Origin: DAOUKH01 sp034421515
GTDB lineage: Bacteria; Chloroflexota; Dehalococcoidia; SHYB01
Direction of reading: 5' to 3'
DNA length: 64,000 bases
NCBI GenBank assembly: GCA_034421515.1
Contig: DAOUKH010000023.1
Location: 62,001-126,000 of the forward strand
Under the pieces are notes generated by a model. It was not told the origin of the DNA. It saw only the letters and a program-made list of their open reading frames with translations, and did not search any database. Positions within the stretch are counted from its first letter, which is position 1, and the number at the start of each line of letters is the position of its first letter. Shown piece by piece: positions 8,926-17,267 of this stretch. Made by a program: the position numbers and the translations under genes.

Positions 8926-9402
8926 ATGAGCGACGCGACACTATCTGCCATCGAGGCCAGACTTGAACGCTACGGCGCGCGGCTGCCGCCGGCCCCTCAA
9001 CCCGCCGCCAACTACGTCGAGGTCGTGGTCACGGGGAATCTGGCGTTTGTGTCGGGGCACCTCGGCAGAGACGCGGAGGGAGCCAGGGTGCCGGGAAGGC
9101 TGGGTGCGGAGCTGACCGTAGAACAGGGCTACGACGCAGCGCGGCACGCGGCCTTGGCGGCATTGGCGAGCCTGAAAGGGCATCTGGGAAGCCTGGACAG
9201 AGTGGTTCGCATCGTTCGGCTCTTCTGTGTGGTGAATTCGACTCCCGAGTTCGCCGAGCAGCACAAGGTCGCGAACGGCGCCTCCGACCTCTTGGTCCAG
9301 GCCTTTGGCGAGACGGGGCGGCACGCCCGGGCGGCCGTTGGCGTTGCCGCCCTGCCATTCGGCGCCTGCTGCGAAATCGAGCTCGTGGCCGAGGTCGTCT
9401 GA
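8926..9402 (+). CDS. RidA-family protein (YjgF/YER057c/UK114)
   Basis: A 158-residue Rid-superfamily protein of the longer, YyaR-like form with an N-terminal extension. It keeps the Arg equivalent to E. coli RidA Arg105 (Arg135 in HARAAVGVAALP) and the final CCEIELVAEV strand. Canonical members hydrolyse reactive enamines and imines released by PLP enzymes. It sits 6 bp after the permease and overlaps the long-frame start of the PPOX gene, so it appears to belong to the importer operon. A second RidA-like gene, lacking this Arg, is at 12961 in opposite orientation. Confidence 0.88.
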   Translation: MSDATLSAIEARLERYGARLPPAPQPAANYVEVVVTGNLAFVSGHLGRDAEGARVPGRLGAELTVEQGYDAARHAALAALASLKGHLGSLDRVVRIVRLFCVVNSTPEFAEQHKVANGASDLLVQAFGETGRHARAAVGVAALPFGACCEIELVAEVV

Positions 9403-9443
9403 TGGGCAAGGGGCCATCGGCCCAGGCAAGGAGTGAATACACT

Positions 9444-9989
9444 ATGACGACGGATGCGGGGATCTACGGCACCTACAATTTTCAGTATCCGAGAATGACC
9501 GACGAGGAGGTCTGGGCCTTCCTCGAGACGCCCGAGGCGCAGGACGTCTACCTCGCCACCTGCGGGAACGACCACATACCGCATTGCACGACGATCTGGG
9601 TCTACACCTATGAAGGCAAGATCTACTTCAACTGCTTCGCGAAGCCGTTGAAGAAGAAGGTCCGCAACATCATGGAGAACCCTAACGTGTGCCTCACTGC
9701 CGCGGTCACGCCCAACGGCGACGGTAACCAGGTCTATGGGGCGGCCATCACCGGCGTGGCCAAGGTCGTCGACGACCAGGAACTCATCGCGGCGGTCCAG
9801 GCGCACATCAGGCAACGGGCCGAGGCGGCGCAGGCGGAAGGAGCTCGTCCAGGGCCGACGTCTCCGTGGGCCAACATCATGCGGGACCTCGAGCACCTTT
9901 GGGTCGAAATCACCCCGACGAAGATCCTTTCCTGGGACAAGCGGAAGCGGCCGCAGGTGTTGGAGGCGGCCGGCTCGTCCGCCAAGTGA
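9444..9989 (+). CDS. Pyridoxamine 5'-phosphate oxidase-family (PPOX) flavoprotein
   Basis: A 181-residue split-barrel protein with the PPOX pattern: EVWAFLETPEAQDVYLATCG, HCTTIWVYTYEGKIYFNC, KPLKKKVRNIMENPNVCLTA, and a C-terminal VEITPTKILSWD segment. Such proteins bind FMN, F420 or haem and reduce diverse small molecules; this one is not a clear PdxH. The start at 9444 is preferred over 9402 because AAGGAG (9428-9433) precedes it at normal spacing. It is followed after 18 bp by the fused CoA-transferase. A paralogue is at 12411 on the other strand. Confidence 0.85.
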   Translation: MTTDAGIYGTYNFQYPRMTDEEVWAFLETPEAQDVYLATCGNDHIPHCTTIWVYTYEGKIYFNCFAKPLKKKVRNIMENPNVCLTAAVTPNGDGNQVYGAAITGVAKVVDDQELIAAVQAHIRQRAEAAQAEGARPGPTSPWANIMRDLEHLWVEITPTKILSWDKRKRPQVLEAAGSSAK

Positions 9990-10007
9990 GGGGCGGGCCT
10001 CTCACGC

Positions 10008-12395
10008 ATGACGGCATCGACCCCAACTGAAGCCCGGCCGCCGTCGGCTTTGGGGCACCTCCGGGTGCTGGAACTTGGGGGGCCGGTGGGCCAACACTGC
10101 GGCAAGCTCCTTGCCGACATGGGTGCGGACGTCGTCAAGATTGAGCCCCCGGACGGCGACCCCGCCCGTATGACGGGCCCGTTCGCCCAAGGCGTCGAGC
10201 ACCCCGAGGGCAGTCTCTACTTCCTGTATTTCAACACCAACAAGCGGAGCCTTGTCCTCGACCTCGCCTCCGACGCCGACCGGACGCGGCTGCGCCGCCT
10301 CGCGGCTACGGCGGACATCGTGTTGGACAGCTTCCCTCCGGGATTCCTGGACGGTCGCAGCTTGGGCTATCGGAGCCTGTCGCGGATCAACCCGGCGCTG
10401 GTTATGACGTCAATCACGCCGTTCGGCCTGACCGGCCCCTATCGGGACTTCGCGGGGTCGGACCTGGTGGCGCAGGCGATGGGCGGTCTGATGTACGTCC
10501 AAGGCGACGATGCCAAGCCGCCGTGCGCCGCTCCCTTCGACCTGGCCTACCAGCTTGCCTCCCGCCACGCCGCCTTCGCCACCTTGGCGGCCCTCAATGG
10601 ACGGCGGAGCACGGGCCGGGGACGCCACGTCGACGTGTCTCTTCAGGAAGTCGTGGGGCATCTGCTCTTCACCGTGGCGAAGTACGCTTTCGACGGCCAA
10701 ATCGTGCGAAGGGCGGGGCGGCTCATCACCAACGCCCCGCCGCCAAGCGGCTACTACCGGTGCAAGGATGGGCGGTGGGCCAGCGTCTCGGTGATCTTTC
10801 TGCGCCACTGGCAGGTACTGGCGCAGTGGATGGGGAACGAGGTGCTGAAAGAGCCTCTCTGGGAAGACCGCGACTACCGCTACGCTAACCAGGACCTCGT
10901 CATCGAAGGCATGCAGGAGTTCGTGAGCGGGTTCGGGTTGGAAGAGTTCGTCGCCGCCGCGCAGGAGCGGGGACTGTCCGCCATCCCAATCAACACGCTG
11001 CAGGACGTCGTGGAGAGTCCCAAGAACCGCGCCCGGGAGTGGTTCGCCGAGGTCGCGCATCCCCGTCTCGGGGCGCTCCAATTCCCCGGAGCGCCCTACA
11101 GGATGGGTGGGACTCCCTGGCATGTGTACCGTCCGGCGCCGTCTCTCGGACAGCACACCGAAGAGGTCGTTGCAGAACCGGAGGCGCAGCCCGCGCACAG
11201 ACCTGGAGCTCCGGCGACCGCAATGCCCGAGCGGGCGCCGCTGCATGACGTGCGCGTGCTGGACTTTACCCGCATGTGGGCGGGGCCCCTCGCCACCCGC
11301 TACCTGGCCGACCTTGGGGCCGACGTCGTCAAGGTTGAGGTCGAGCACGCTCCAGACGAAGGGCGCAGCGGGGAACGGCTGACGCCCATGGTAGGCGAGC
11401 TCAACCGCGGCAAGCGGAGTATCACCGTGAACTTCAAGACCGCAGCGGGCGTCGAGGTGTTGAAGGAGCTGGTCCGTCTCAGCGACGTGGTGATCGACAA
11501 CTCTCCGCCGGGGCTCCTAGAGCGTCATGGGCTCGGCTACCAAGCCCTGAGGCGGGTGAAGCCGGACATCATCGCGGTGGGCATGCCCGGTTTCGGGTCG
11601 GATGGCCCGTACGCGAACTACGTGGCGTTTGGCCAAGAGATGATGTCCGACTCCGGCCTCGCCGTCCTGTGGGGTTATCCTGACTCACCCATGGAGTGCA
11701 GGGCGAAGGTGTATTACACGGACTTCGACGCAGCGGCCGCGGCCGCGTGCGCCGTCATGACGGCCCTCGAATACCGAGCGCGGACTGGAGTCGGGCAGTA
11801 CGTCGAGGTGGACGGCTCGGAAGCCGCGACTGCCAACACCGGGGTGGGACTGCTGCACTTTCTGGTCAACGGCGCACAGCTTGAGCCCATGGGCAACCGG
11901 AACTTCGCCGCCGCCCCGCACGGCTGCTACCCCTGCCGGGGTGACGACCAGTGGTGCGTCATCGCCTGCTACACGGAGGCGCATTGGTCGGCCCTCTGCG
12001 ACGTCGCCGGCAACCCCGGTTGGGCCGCGGACACCCGCTTCGCCTCGCTGGGGTCCCGGCGGCTTCACCAAGACGCCTTGGACGAGCGCATCGGCGAGTG
12101 GACGAGCGGCTACACGCCATATGAGGTCATGGAGTTGCTGCAGGAGGCAGGCGTGCCCTCAGGCGTGGTGCAGTCCGGGGAGCAGCTCTACCACGACCGG
12201 CACCTCCGCGCCCGCGGCTTCATCGCCGAGATCGAACATGCCCAGCCTTGGGGCTGCATGGAGCATCCCCGTCTCCCAGCCGTACTCTCCGGGGAGCCGG
12301 CGCCGCTCAGGGGCATGCCGGCCGTCGGCGAGCACAATGACGACGTGCTCACCGGCCTGCTCGGTTTGAACACCGCCGCCAAGGGCGCATCGTAG
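10008..12395 (+). CDS. Fused double CaiB/BaiF family CoA-transferase
   Basis: A 795-residue protein containing two complete class III CoA-transferase domains: residues 12-385 (LRVLELGGPVGQHCGKLLADMGADVVKIE) and 413-790 (VRVLDFTRMWAGPLATRYLADLGADVVKVE), joined by a Pro/Ala-rich linker (about 386-411). The family moves CoA between an acyl-CoA donor and a free acid through an enzyme-bound mixed anhydride on a carboxylate. Domain 1 resembles the separate gene at 38144 (both have ITPFG-x-TGPY and PGxLDG), and domain 2 resembles the one at 36894 (both have CRG-[DE]-[DE]-x-WC and QxAGVxxGVVQS). The two halves are therefore different subfamilies rather than a recent internal duplication. It follows the PPOX gene by 18 bp. 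Confidence 0.92.
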   Translation: MTASTPTEARPPSALGHLRVLELGGPVGQHCGKLLADMGADVVKIEPPDGDPARMTGPFAQGVEHPEGSLYFLYFNTNKRSLVLDLASDADRTRLRRLAATADIVLDSFPPGFLDGRSLGYRSLSRINPALVMTSITPFGLTGPYRDFAGSDLVAQAMGGLMYVQGDDAKPPCAAPFDLAYQLASRHAAFATLAALNGRRSTGRGRHVDVSLQEVVGHLLFTVAKYAFDGQIVRRAGRLITNAPPPSGYYRCKDGRWASVSVIFLRHWQVLAQWMGNEVLKEPLWEDRDYRYANQDLVIEGMQEFVSGFGLEEFVAAAQERGLSAIPINTLQDVVESPKNRAREWFAEVAHPRLGALQFPGAPYRMGGTPWHVYRPAPSLGQHTEEVVAEPEAQPAHRPGAPATAMPERAPLHDVRVLDFTRMWAGPLATRYLADLGADVVKVEVEHAPDEGRSGERLTPMVGELNRGKRSITVNFKTAAGVEVLKELVRLSDVVIDNSPPGLLERHGLGYQALRRVKPDIIAVGMPGFGSDGPYANYVAFGQEMMSDSGLAVLWGYPDSPMECRAKVYYTDFDAAAAAACAVMTALEYRARTGVGQYVEVDGSEAATANTGVGLLHFLVNGAQLEPMGNRNFAAAPHGCYPCRGDDQWCVIACYTEAHWSALCDVAGNPGWAADTRFASLGSRRLHQDALDERIGEWTSGYTPYEVMELLQEAGVPSGVVQSGEQLYHDRHLRARGFIAEIEHAQPWGCMEHPRLPAVLSGEPAPLRGMPAVGEHNDDVLTGLLGLNTAAKGAS

Positions 12396-12410
12396 CCGGC
12401 CCGCCCGAGG

Positions 12411-12932
12411 CTACGCTTCACCCAGCAGCGTGAGCCACTTTCGGCGGTCCCACGAGAAGATCTTCTCAGGGATGATCTCGAAGAAGGCGTGCTCCGCCTT
12501 CACGTGCTCGGTACGGAACTTGGCGCGGGCCTCGGCGTGCCGCCCTTCGTCTCCCGACGCCATGTACTTGGCGTAGAAGTGCCGCTGGAACTCGTCGATC
12601 TCGTCCAGGCGCTCGATCACCCGTGCCTTGCCCAGGATGGTGACGCCGAACTGATCGAAGCCGTCCATCTGATTGTCGACGGTGCAGGAGACCCACGGGA
12701 AGTTGAGGATGTCGCGGGTCTTCTTTCGCATCGGCTTCTTGTACGCCTTGAAGTAGATCTTCCGATCGCGGCTGAAGAACCAGATGATGCTGTTGCTGGG
12801 CATGCCGTCCTTGCCGACCGTGGCCATGGCCATGGTCCGAACAGTGGGCGATTCGAGAAACGCCCAGACGTCCGCGTCGTCCATCGGAAGGTACGGCTCT
12901 TTTTCGTACTGCTCCACCCACGACTTCGCCAC
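12411..12932 (-). CDS. PPOX-family flavoprotein
   Basis: A 173-residue split-barrel protein paralogous to the one at 9444: DADVWAFLESPTVRTMAMATVG, SNSIIWFFSRDRKIYFKAYKKPMRKKTRDIL, and a C-terminal EIIPEKIFSWDRRKW. Family members bind flavin-type cofactors; the substrate is unknown. GGAGG precedes the ATG. It is second in a two-gene minus unit after the RidA-like gene (28 bp gap) and converges with the fused CoA-transferase 15 bp away, giving a mirror image of the RidA/PPOX pair at 8926-9989. Confidence 0.88.
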   Translation of the reverse strand: MAKSWVEQYEKEPYLPMDDADVWAFLESPTVRTMAMATVGKDGMPSNSIIWFFSRDRKIYFKAYKKPMRKKTRDILNFPWVSCTVDNQMDGFDQFGVTILGKARVIERLDEIDEFQRHFYAKYMASGDEGRHAEARAKFRTEHVKAEHAFFEIIPEKIFSWDRRKWLTLLGEA

Positions 12933-12960
12933 GGAACGCCTCCTTCGCCCGACTCCTCGT

Positions 12961-13350
12961 TCAGCCGATCACGGCGATGGCTTCGATCTCTAGGTTTAGA
13001 CCCGGCTCAGCGAGCGCGGAGACTTCCACCAGCGAGTTGGCCGGATGTTGACCGTCGAAGTACTCGTCGTAGAGCGCGAGCTGCTCGTCGGGAAGGGGCC
13101 ACCAGTCGCCGATGTCGGTCACGAACGTGGTGATCTTCACGATGTCCGTCGGCGTCCCGCCCTCGGCGGCCACGATGCGGACCAGCTTATCGAGGACCAC
13201 TTTCAATTGTTCGATGGCCGGCCCCCCTTCCGCAGGGGTCTTCATTGCGGTGCAGCCGGAGATGAAGAGCTGGTTTCCGGCCCGCACCGCTCTGGCGTAA
13301 TTGGGGCCGGAGGGTGAGATATCGGGGTAGTTGCGGCGCAGCTTTTCCAC
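12961..13350 (-). CDS. RidA-like protein lacking the key arginine
   Basis: A 129-residue Rid-superfamily protein with the standard length and fold pattern (AGNQLFISGCTAM, then DIVKITTFVTDIGDW, ending LNLEIEAIAVIG). The residue matching E. coli RidA Arg105, which binds the substrate carboxylate, is Asn105 (HPANSLVEVSAL). This puts it among the Rid subfamilies without imine-deaminase activity (the Rid4-7 type groups) rather than RidA proper. GGAGG stands before the ATG. It is first in a minus-strand pair with the PPOX gene. Confidence 0.88.
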   Translation of the reverse strand: MEKLRRNYPDISPSGPNYARAVRAGNQLFISGCTAMKTPAEGGPAIEQLKVVLDKLVRIVAAEGGTPTDIVKITTFVTDIGDWWPLPDEQLALYDEYFDGQHPANSLVEVSALAEPGLNLEIEAIAVIG

Positions 13351-13710
13351 TAGGGCCTCCTTCGACCTGTTCCTTCAGTACGGGCGCTACCTCGGACAGG
13401 GTGTTGCTCGCACCGGATACCGCAGCACGCCGGTACCGGGAATCCTATCAGCCTGAGCCGCTTCTGTGTCTTCCGCCAGCCCGCGTGGTGCTCGGCGGTG
13501 GCGCCAACCGTTGGCCCGCGGTGGTGGGGTGTTCGCTAGTAGTTCGCTTTGTGACGGATTGCGCAATGTTGCTCCCCTTTTGGCGCCGTGATACCGTGCC
13601 GCGGCAAGGCCCCACTGCCGGTTGGGGCCTTCTGAAGCGCGGGTGGTGGGGCCGGCCGATAGCAGTCGGCGAAGACCCACTCAGGAACCAGCTTGAGGAA
13701 GGTGCATCCC
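13351..13710. other. 360-bp intergenic region before importer set 2
   Basis: Lies between the divergent RidA-like gene and the set 2 binding protein. It holds one clear hairpin (13606-13631). I see no promoter matching the TTGACN/TAnnnT pattern used elsewhere and no credible small gene; the long frames crossing it are out of frame with the lipoprotein or lack a ribosome site. Confidence 0.5.
13606..13631 (+). promoter_or_regulatory. Leader hairpin upstream of the set 2 binding protein
   Basis: Perfect 9-bp stem (AAGGCCCCA / TGGGGCCTT) with an 8-base loop, 80 bp before the lipoprotein ATG. It has no clear U-tract. It could be an attenuator or part of a structured leader. Confidence 0.4.
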
Positions 13711-15522
13711 ATGCTACGAAGAACTCAGTTGCTCACCATCGTTGCGGTGGCCGCGGTCCTCACGCTGATCGTGGCGGCCTGCGGGGGAGAAGCCGCTCCA
13801 CCGACACCCGCCCCGACGGCGACGCCGCAGCCGACGGCGACCCCGATATCGGTAGAGCAGCCGACGCCACAGCCCACGGCGACCCCGATATCGGTAACGC
13901 AACCGACGCCGCAGCCGACGGCGACCCCAATATCAGTAGAGCAGCCGACGCCACAGCCTACGGCAACCCCGGTATCGGTGACGGAGCCAACGGCGCAGCC
14001 CACACCAACGCCGCAGCCGACGGCGACGCCGATACCGACGCCGGACGCTAGGCGCGGCGGCACGTTGGTCCTCCCCTCACTGGGCGACCCCGGCAGGGTT
14101 GATCCGGCGACCGCTAGGTCCATCACCTTCCTAGGCGTCTGGGCCCCCCACGTCTACAACAACATCATCACGTTCAACTGGGAACCGCCCATGGGAGAGT
14201 TGATCCCCGACCTCGCCGAGCGGTGGGAGGCGGACGGGTCGACCTTCACGTTCCATTTCCGGGATGATGTGTCGTGGCACGACGGCCAACCCTTTACGGC
14301 CGGCGACGCCATGTACTCCCTTGAAAACCAGACGGGACGGGTCGCGCCCCATCTCCAAGACATCGTGTCCATGAGCACGCCCGACGACAGGACGCTAACG
14401 GTGACTCTTGAGCAGCCGCGCGCGTCGTTCCTCGCTGCTTTGGGCATCCTTATGAACCCGATCTACGCCGAGCACGTCCGCGAGGCCGCAGGCGGGAACT
14501 TGGACAGCGGTCCGTCAGTCGGCACCGGTCCATTCACGGAGGGGGACTATAACAAAGGGGTCTCCGTGGAGTTCCTGCGCAACGATAGCTACTTCAAGGA
14601 GGGTCTGCCCTACCTGGACGCGGTGAAGTTCATCTTCATCAGGGACTTCAACACACGATTGGCAGGCTTCAAGGCGGGCAGGCTCGACATGCTCGGCGCC
14701 GCCGCCACCTACGTCGTGAACCAGAGCGACATCGACGATCTGCGGAGCACCGTGGTGGACCTGGTCCCCTGGCCGCATGACCCGCTGGCCATCAATCTGG
14801 TGGTCATCAACACCAACGTGAGCCCGTGGGACGACGTGCGGGTCCGGCGGGCCGCGTTCCTGGCCATGGACCGCTCGGCCGCACTGAAGGTCCTGCCGGG
14901 CTCCACCAGAGTGGCGGGGCCGCTGGTGGGCCCGGCGGGGTGGGGCCTGTCTGACGAAGAGCTGACCACGATCCCCGGCTACCGGTCAGGCGATGAACTG
15001 GAACAAGACCGCGCGGAGGCCAGGAGGCTGTTGGCGGAGGCGGGCTACCCTGACGGGTTTGAGACCGAGCTCCTCACCACCAGCGTGGAATACATCGTCG
15101 CCGAAGGAGAGTTCGTCAAAGACCAGCTCCAACGCATCGGAATTAGCTCGGAGCTGCTCGTGCTTCCGGCCGCCGACGCGACGGCCCGCCGGACCGACGG
15201 CAATTTCGAGGTCAGCCCCGATGGCTGCAACGTTGCCTTCCCCGATCCGGATGGCTCCAGCTGCGTCTTGGTCGGCGGCAAGAACCTCCTCGATGATGCG
15301 ATGATGCAGGACCTCTACCGCCAGCAAAGCGCCGAGACCGACCCGAACAAGCGCCGAGAGCTCGTGGTGCAACTCCAGCAACGGATGATCGAAGTGGTGC
15401 CCGGAATCCCGCTCACCTGGAGGGGCCAGTTCTGGCCGGTCCAAGGCGAGGTGAAGGGCTTCACGCCGCCGGTTGGGCACTGGAGTTATCAGCGCTGGGA
15501 CCACGTCTGGCTCCAGGAATAG
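13711..15522 (+). CDS. ABC transporter substrate-binding lipoprotein (family 5), Pro/Thr repeat stalk
   Basis: A 603-residue binding lipoprotein: signal peptide with lipobox IVAAC (Cys24), a Pro/Thr-rich stalk (about 30-110) built from a 14-residue repeat, then the family 5 binding domain from RRGGTLV. Typical segments are FRDDVSWHDGQPFTAGDAMYSLEN and a late AEARRLLAEAGYPDGFE. GAGGAAGG (13685-13692) precedes the chosen ATG. It is the likely receptor for the permeases at 18907 and 19879, although two sulfatase-like genes lie between. That arrangement hints that the ligand or a product is an ester of sulfate or phosphate, which is an inference from position only. Confidence 0.92.
   Translation: MLRRTQLLTIVAVAAVLTLIVAACGGEAAPPTPAPTATPQPTATPISVEQPTPQPTATPISVTQPTPQPTATPISVEQPTPQPTATPVSVTEPTAQPTPTPQPTATPIPTPDARRGGTLVLPSLGDPGRVDPATARSITFLGVWAPHVYNNIITFNWEPPMGELIPDLAERWEADGSTFTFHFRDDVSWHDGQPFTAGDAMYSLENQTGRVAPHLQDIVSMSTPDDRTLTVTLEQPRASFLAALGILMNPIYAEHVREAAGGNLDSGPSVGTGPFTEGDYNKGVSVEFLRNDSYFKEGLPYLDAVKFIFIRDFNTRLAGFKAGRLDMLGAAATYVVNQSDIDDLRSTVVDLVPWPHDPLAINLVVINTNVSPWDDVRVRRAAFLAMDRSAALKVLPGSTRVAGPLVGPAGWGLSDEELTTIPGYRSGDELEQDRAEARRLLAEAGYPDGFETELLTTSVEYIVAEGEFVKDQLQRIGISSELLVLPAADATARRTDGNFEVSPDGCNVAFPDPDGSSCVLVGGKNLLDDAMMQDLYRQQSAETDPNKRRELVVQLQQRMIEVVPGIPLTWRGQFWPVQGEVKGFTPPVGHWSYQRWDHVWLQE
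13828..13995 (+). repeat. 42-bp tandem repeat in the lipoprotein stalk
   Basis: Four copies of a 42-bp unit coding QPTATP-(I/V)-SV-(E/T)-(Q/E)-PT-(P/A). The Glu and Thr forms alternate (E, T, E, T), so the larger period may be 84 bp. The DNA copies are close to identical, unlike the collagen-like repeats, which suggests recent expansion. Confidence 0.88.
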
Positions 15523-15558
15523 GCGGCGCACCAGGGTTTCGGGCCAATCGAAAGAACT

Positions 15559-15602
15559 CCCCACCGCCTTGATTCGTGGATGCACGGGTCAAGGCGGTTG
15601 GG
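15559..15602 (+). terminator. Hairpin after the set 2 binding-protein gene
   Basis: 14-base arms (15559-15572 and 15589-15602) pair with one mismatch around a 16-base loop, starting 37 bp after the stop codon. There is no U-tract. It probably limits read-through or protects the 3' end of the binding-protein message. Confidence 0.5.
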
Positions 15603-15685
15603 ATTGGCCGCCTTCGCGGGTCCGGGGCGAGTGTGGGTCAAAACACCGGGGTCGGACGGCGCCAAGCTGACGCCACGGCAAAGAC

Positions 15686-15707
15686 CGGGCCGAGGGGATT
15701 CGGCCCG
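15686..15707 (+). promoter_or_regulatory. Short hairpin upstream of the first sulfatase gene
   Basis: Perfect 8-bp stem CGGGCCGA / TCGGCCCG with a 6-base loop, about 45 bp before the ATG at 15753. Its role is unknown. Confidence 0.35.
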
Positions 15708-15752
15708 AAGGGCGCCGTCCCTCATGATTGAGCTTTCGGGAGCGAGCAAGCA

Positions 15753-17210
15753 ATGAACATAATTTGGATCGTCGCGGATACCGTCCGGCAGGACCATATC
15801 GGGGCGTATGGCAACAAAGAGATGCGCACGCCATCGCTCGATGCTCTGGCGGCCAAGTCCGTCCGGTTCGCCAACCACTACGCGGCGTCGTTCCCCACCA
15901 TGCCGGCCCGGGCCGATTACCACACCGGCCGCTGGAGCTTGTCCTTCATGACGTGGGGTCCGCTCCCGCCGGGTCAGGAGACCCTGGCCCAGCTGCTGGT
16001 TCAGGAAGGCTTCACGACGGCCGCATGCGTCGATACTCCCTTCTACCAGCGGTCGGAGATGAACTATGACCGGGGATTCCAGGGGTTCTTCACCTACCCG
16101 GGCCAATTGATGGGGGGCTACTACTGGACCGACCCCGACAAGTTTCCGGCCAGCTTCTCCCGGGACGAGGAGAAAGGGGTCCAGACCTGGGGCACCTACG
16201 TGGCGCGGAACCACGAGTCCTGGGACGCGCGCGCCGCGTGGCGGCACGAGGAGGACCGTTGCGCACCCCAGACCATGAAGCTGGCCATGCACTGGCTGGA
16301 GCGCCATTACAAGGAAGACTTCTTCCTCTACGTCGACACCTGGGACCCCCACGAGCCGTGGGACGCTCCTAACTACTACACGGAGCTTTATTGGCCCGGC
16401 TTCGACGGCGAGACGACCTACCCGATCTACGGGCGGTGGAAGGATACGCCGGGGGTTACGCAGGAGGTGGTCGACAAGGCTCATGCCGCCTACTGCGGCG
16501 AGCTCACGATGGTCGACACCTGGATCGGGCGCCTGCTCAGGACGGTCGAGAACATGGGCCTCATGGAGAAGACCGCCATCGTCTTCACCGCCGACCACGG
16601 GTTCCAATTCGGCGAACGGGGGATCTTCGGGAAGATGTCGCCGCCTGTGCGGGCCGACGGCACGCGGGTCAATTGGTCGGACAGGGGGGCGAGTTGGGGT
16701 CCCAATCCTCTCTACAAGGAAAACGTCCTCGTCCCGCTCCTGATCTACATCCCCGGAATCGCGCCGGGGGTCTTTCAGGGGCTCACCTCGGCGGTGGACA
16801 TCATGCCGACGGTGCTGGACTTCCTGAAGCAGGATATTCCGGCATTCGTGCAGGGAAGGTCATTGTTGCCTCAGATGCGCGATACGTCGCTGCCGGGCCG
16901 GGAGTTCGTGGTGAGCAGCGAGCCCTTCACCAACCCGGGCGATCCCGTCCGCTACGTCGACAACCTTCTTCGGCGGAGGGCCGGGATATCTATGACCACG
17001 GTAACGACGGATGAGTGGTCCTTCCTCTACGGGGCCGAGCCCCAGCAGTCCGAGCTGTATCACCTGCCGTCGGACCCGAAGCAGCTCAACAACGTCATCG
17101 CACAGCACCCGGACGTGGCCAAGGAACATCACCAACGGCTCGTGCAGTTCATGCGGGATACGAACGTAGCGCCGCACTTGTTCGAGGCGCGCTCCGAACT
17201 GCGTCTCTAG
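15753..17210 (+). CDS. Sulfatase-family (alkaline phosphatase superfamily) hydrolase, Thr at nucleophile site
   Basis: A 485-residue protein with the sulfatase fold: the metal-binding start IWIVADTVRQDHIGAYG (Asp9), TPSLDALA, the active-site motif, and the TADHGFQFGE metal site near residue 285. The sulfatase signature C/S-x-P-x-R reads Thr49-Met-Pro-Ala-Arg, so there is no Cys or Ser to become formylglycine. Thr nucleophiles are known in related phosphodiesterases and phosphoglycerol transferases, so phosphoester hydrolysis is at least as likely as sulfate ester hydrolysis. No signal peptide, hence probably cytoplasmic. The next gene is a close paralogue, and both lie inside importer set 2. 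Confidence 0.88.
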   Translation: MNIIWIVADTVRQDHIGAYGNKEMRTPSLDALAAKSVRFANHYAASFPTMPARADYHTGRWSLSFMTWGPLPPGQETLAQLLVQEGFTTAACVDTPFYQRSEMNYDRGFQGFFTYPGQLMGGYYWTDPDKFPASFSRDEEKGVQTWGTYVARNHESWDARAAWRHEEDRCAPQTMKLAMHWLERHYKEDFFLYVDTWDPHEPWDAPNYYTELYWPGFDGETTYPIYGRWKDTPGVTQEVVDKAHAAYCGELTMVDTWIGRLLRTVENMGLMEKTAIVFTADHGFQFGERGIFGKMSPPVRADGTRVNWSDRGASWGPNPLYKENVLVPLLIYIPGIAPGVFQGLTSAVDIMPTVLDFLKQDIPAFVQGRSLLPQMRDTSLPGREFVVSSEPFTNPGDPVRYVDNLLRRRAGISMTTVTTDEWSFLYGAEPQQSELYHLPSDPKQLNNVIAQHPDVAKEHHQRLVQFMRDTNVAPHLFEARSELRL

Positions 17211-17267
17211 GGGGCCAACCGCTGAACGTCCTCTAGCCCGCCAGACTACTCGGTAGGGGAGACGGTC

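Noticed and set aside
13828..13995. CRISPR array
   Set aside because: The repeats are directly adjacent 42-bp coding units without spacers, in frame in a lipoprotein.
13314..14051. 245-codon plus-strand frame before and into the lipoprotein
   Set aside because: It is out of frame with the lipoprotein stalk; the Pro/Thr repeat is open in several frames. The real frame has a signal peptide and ribosome site at 13711.
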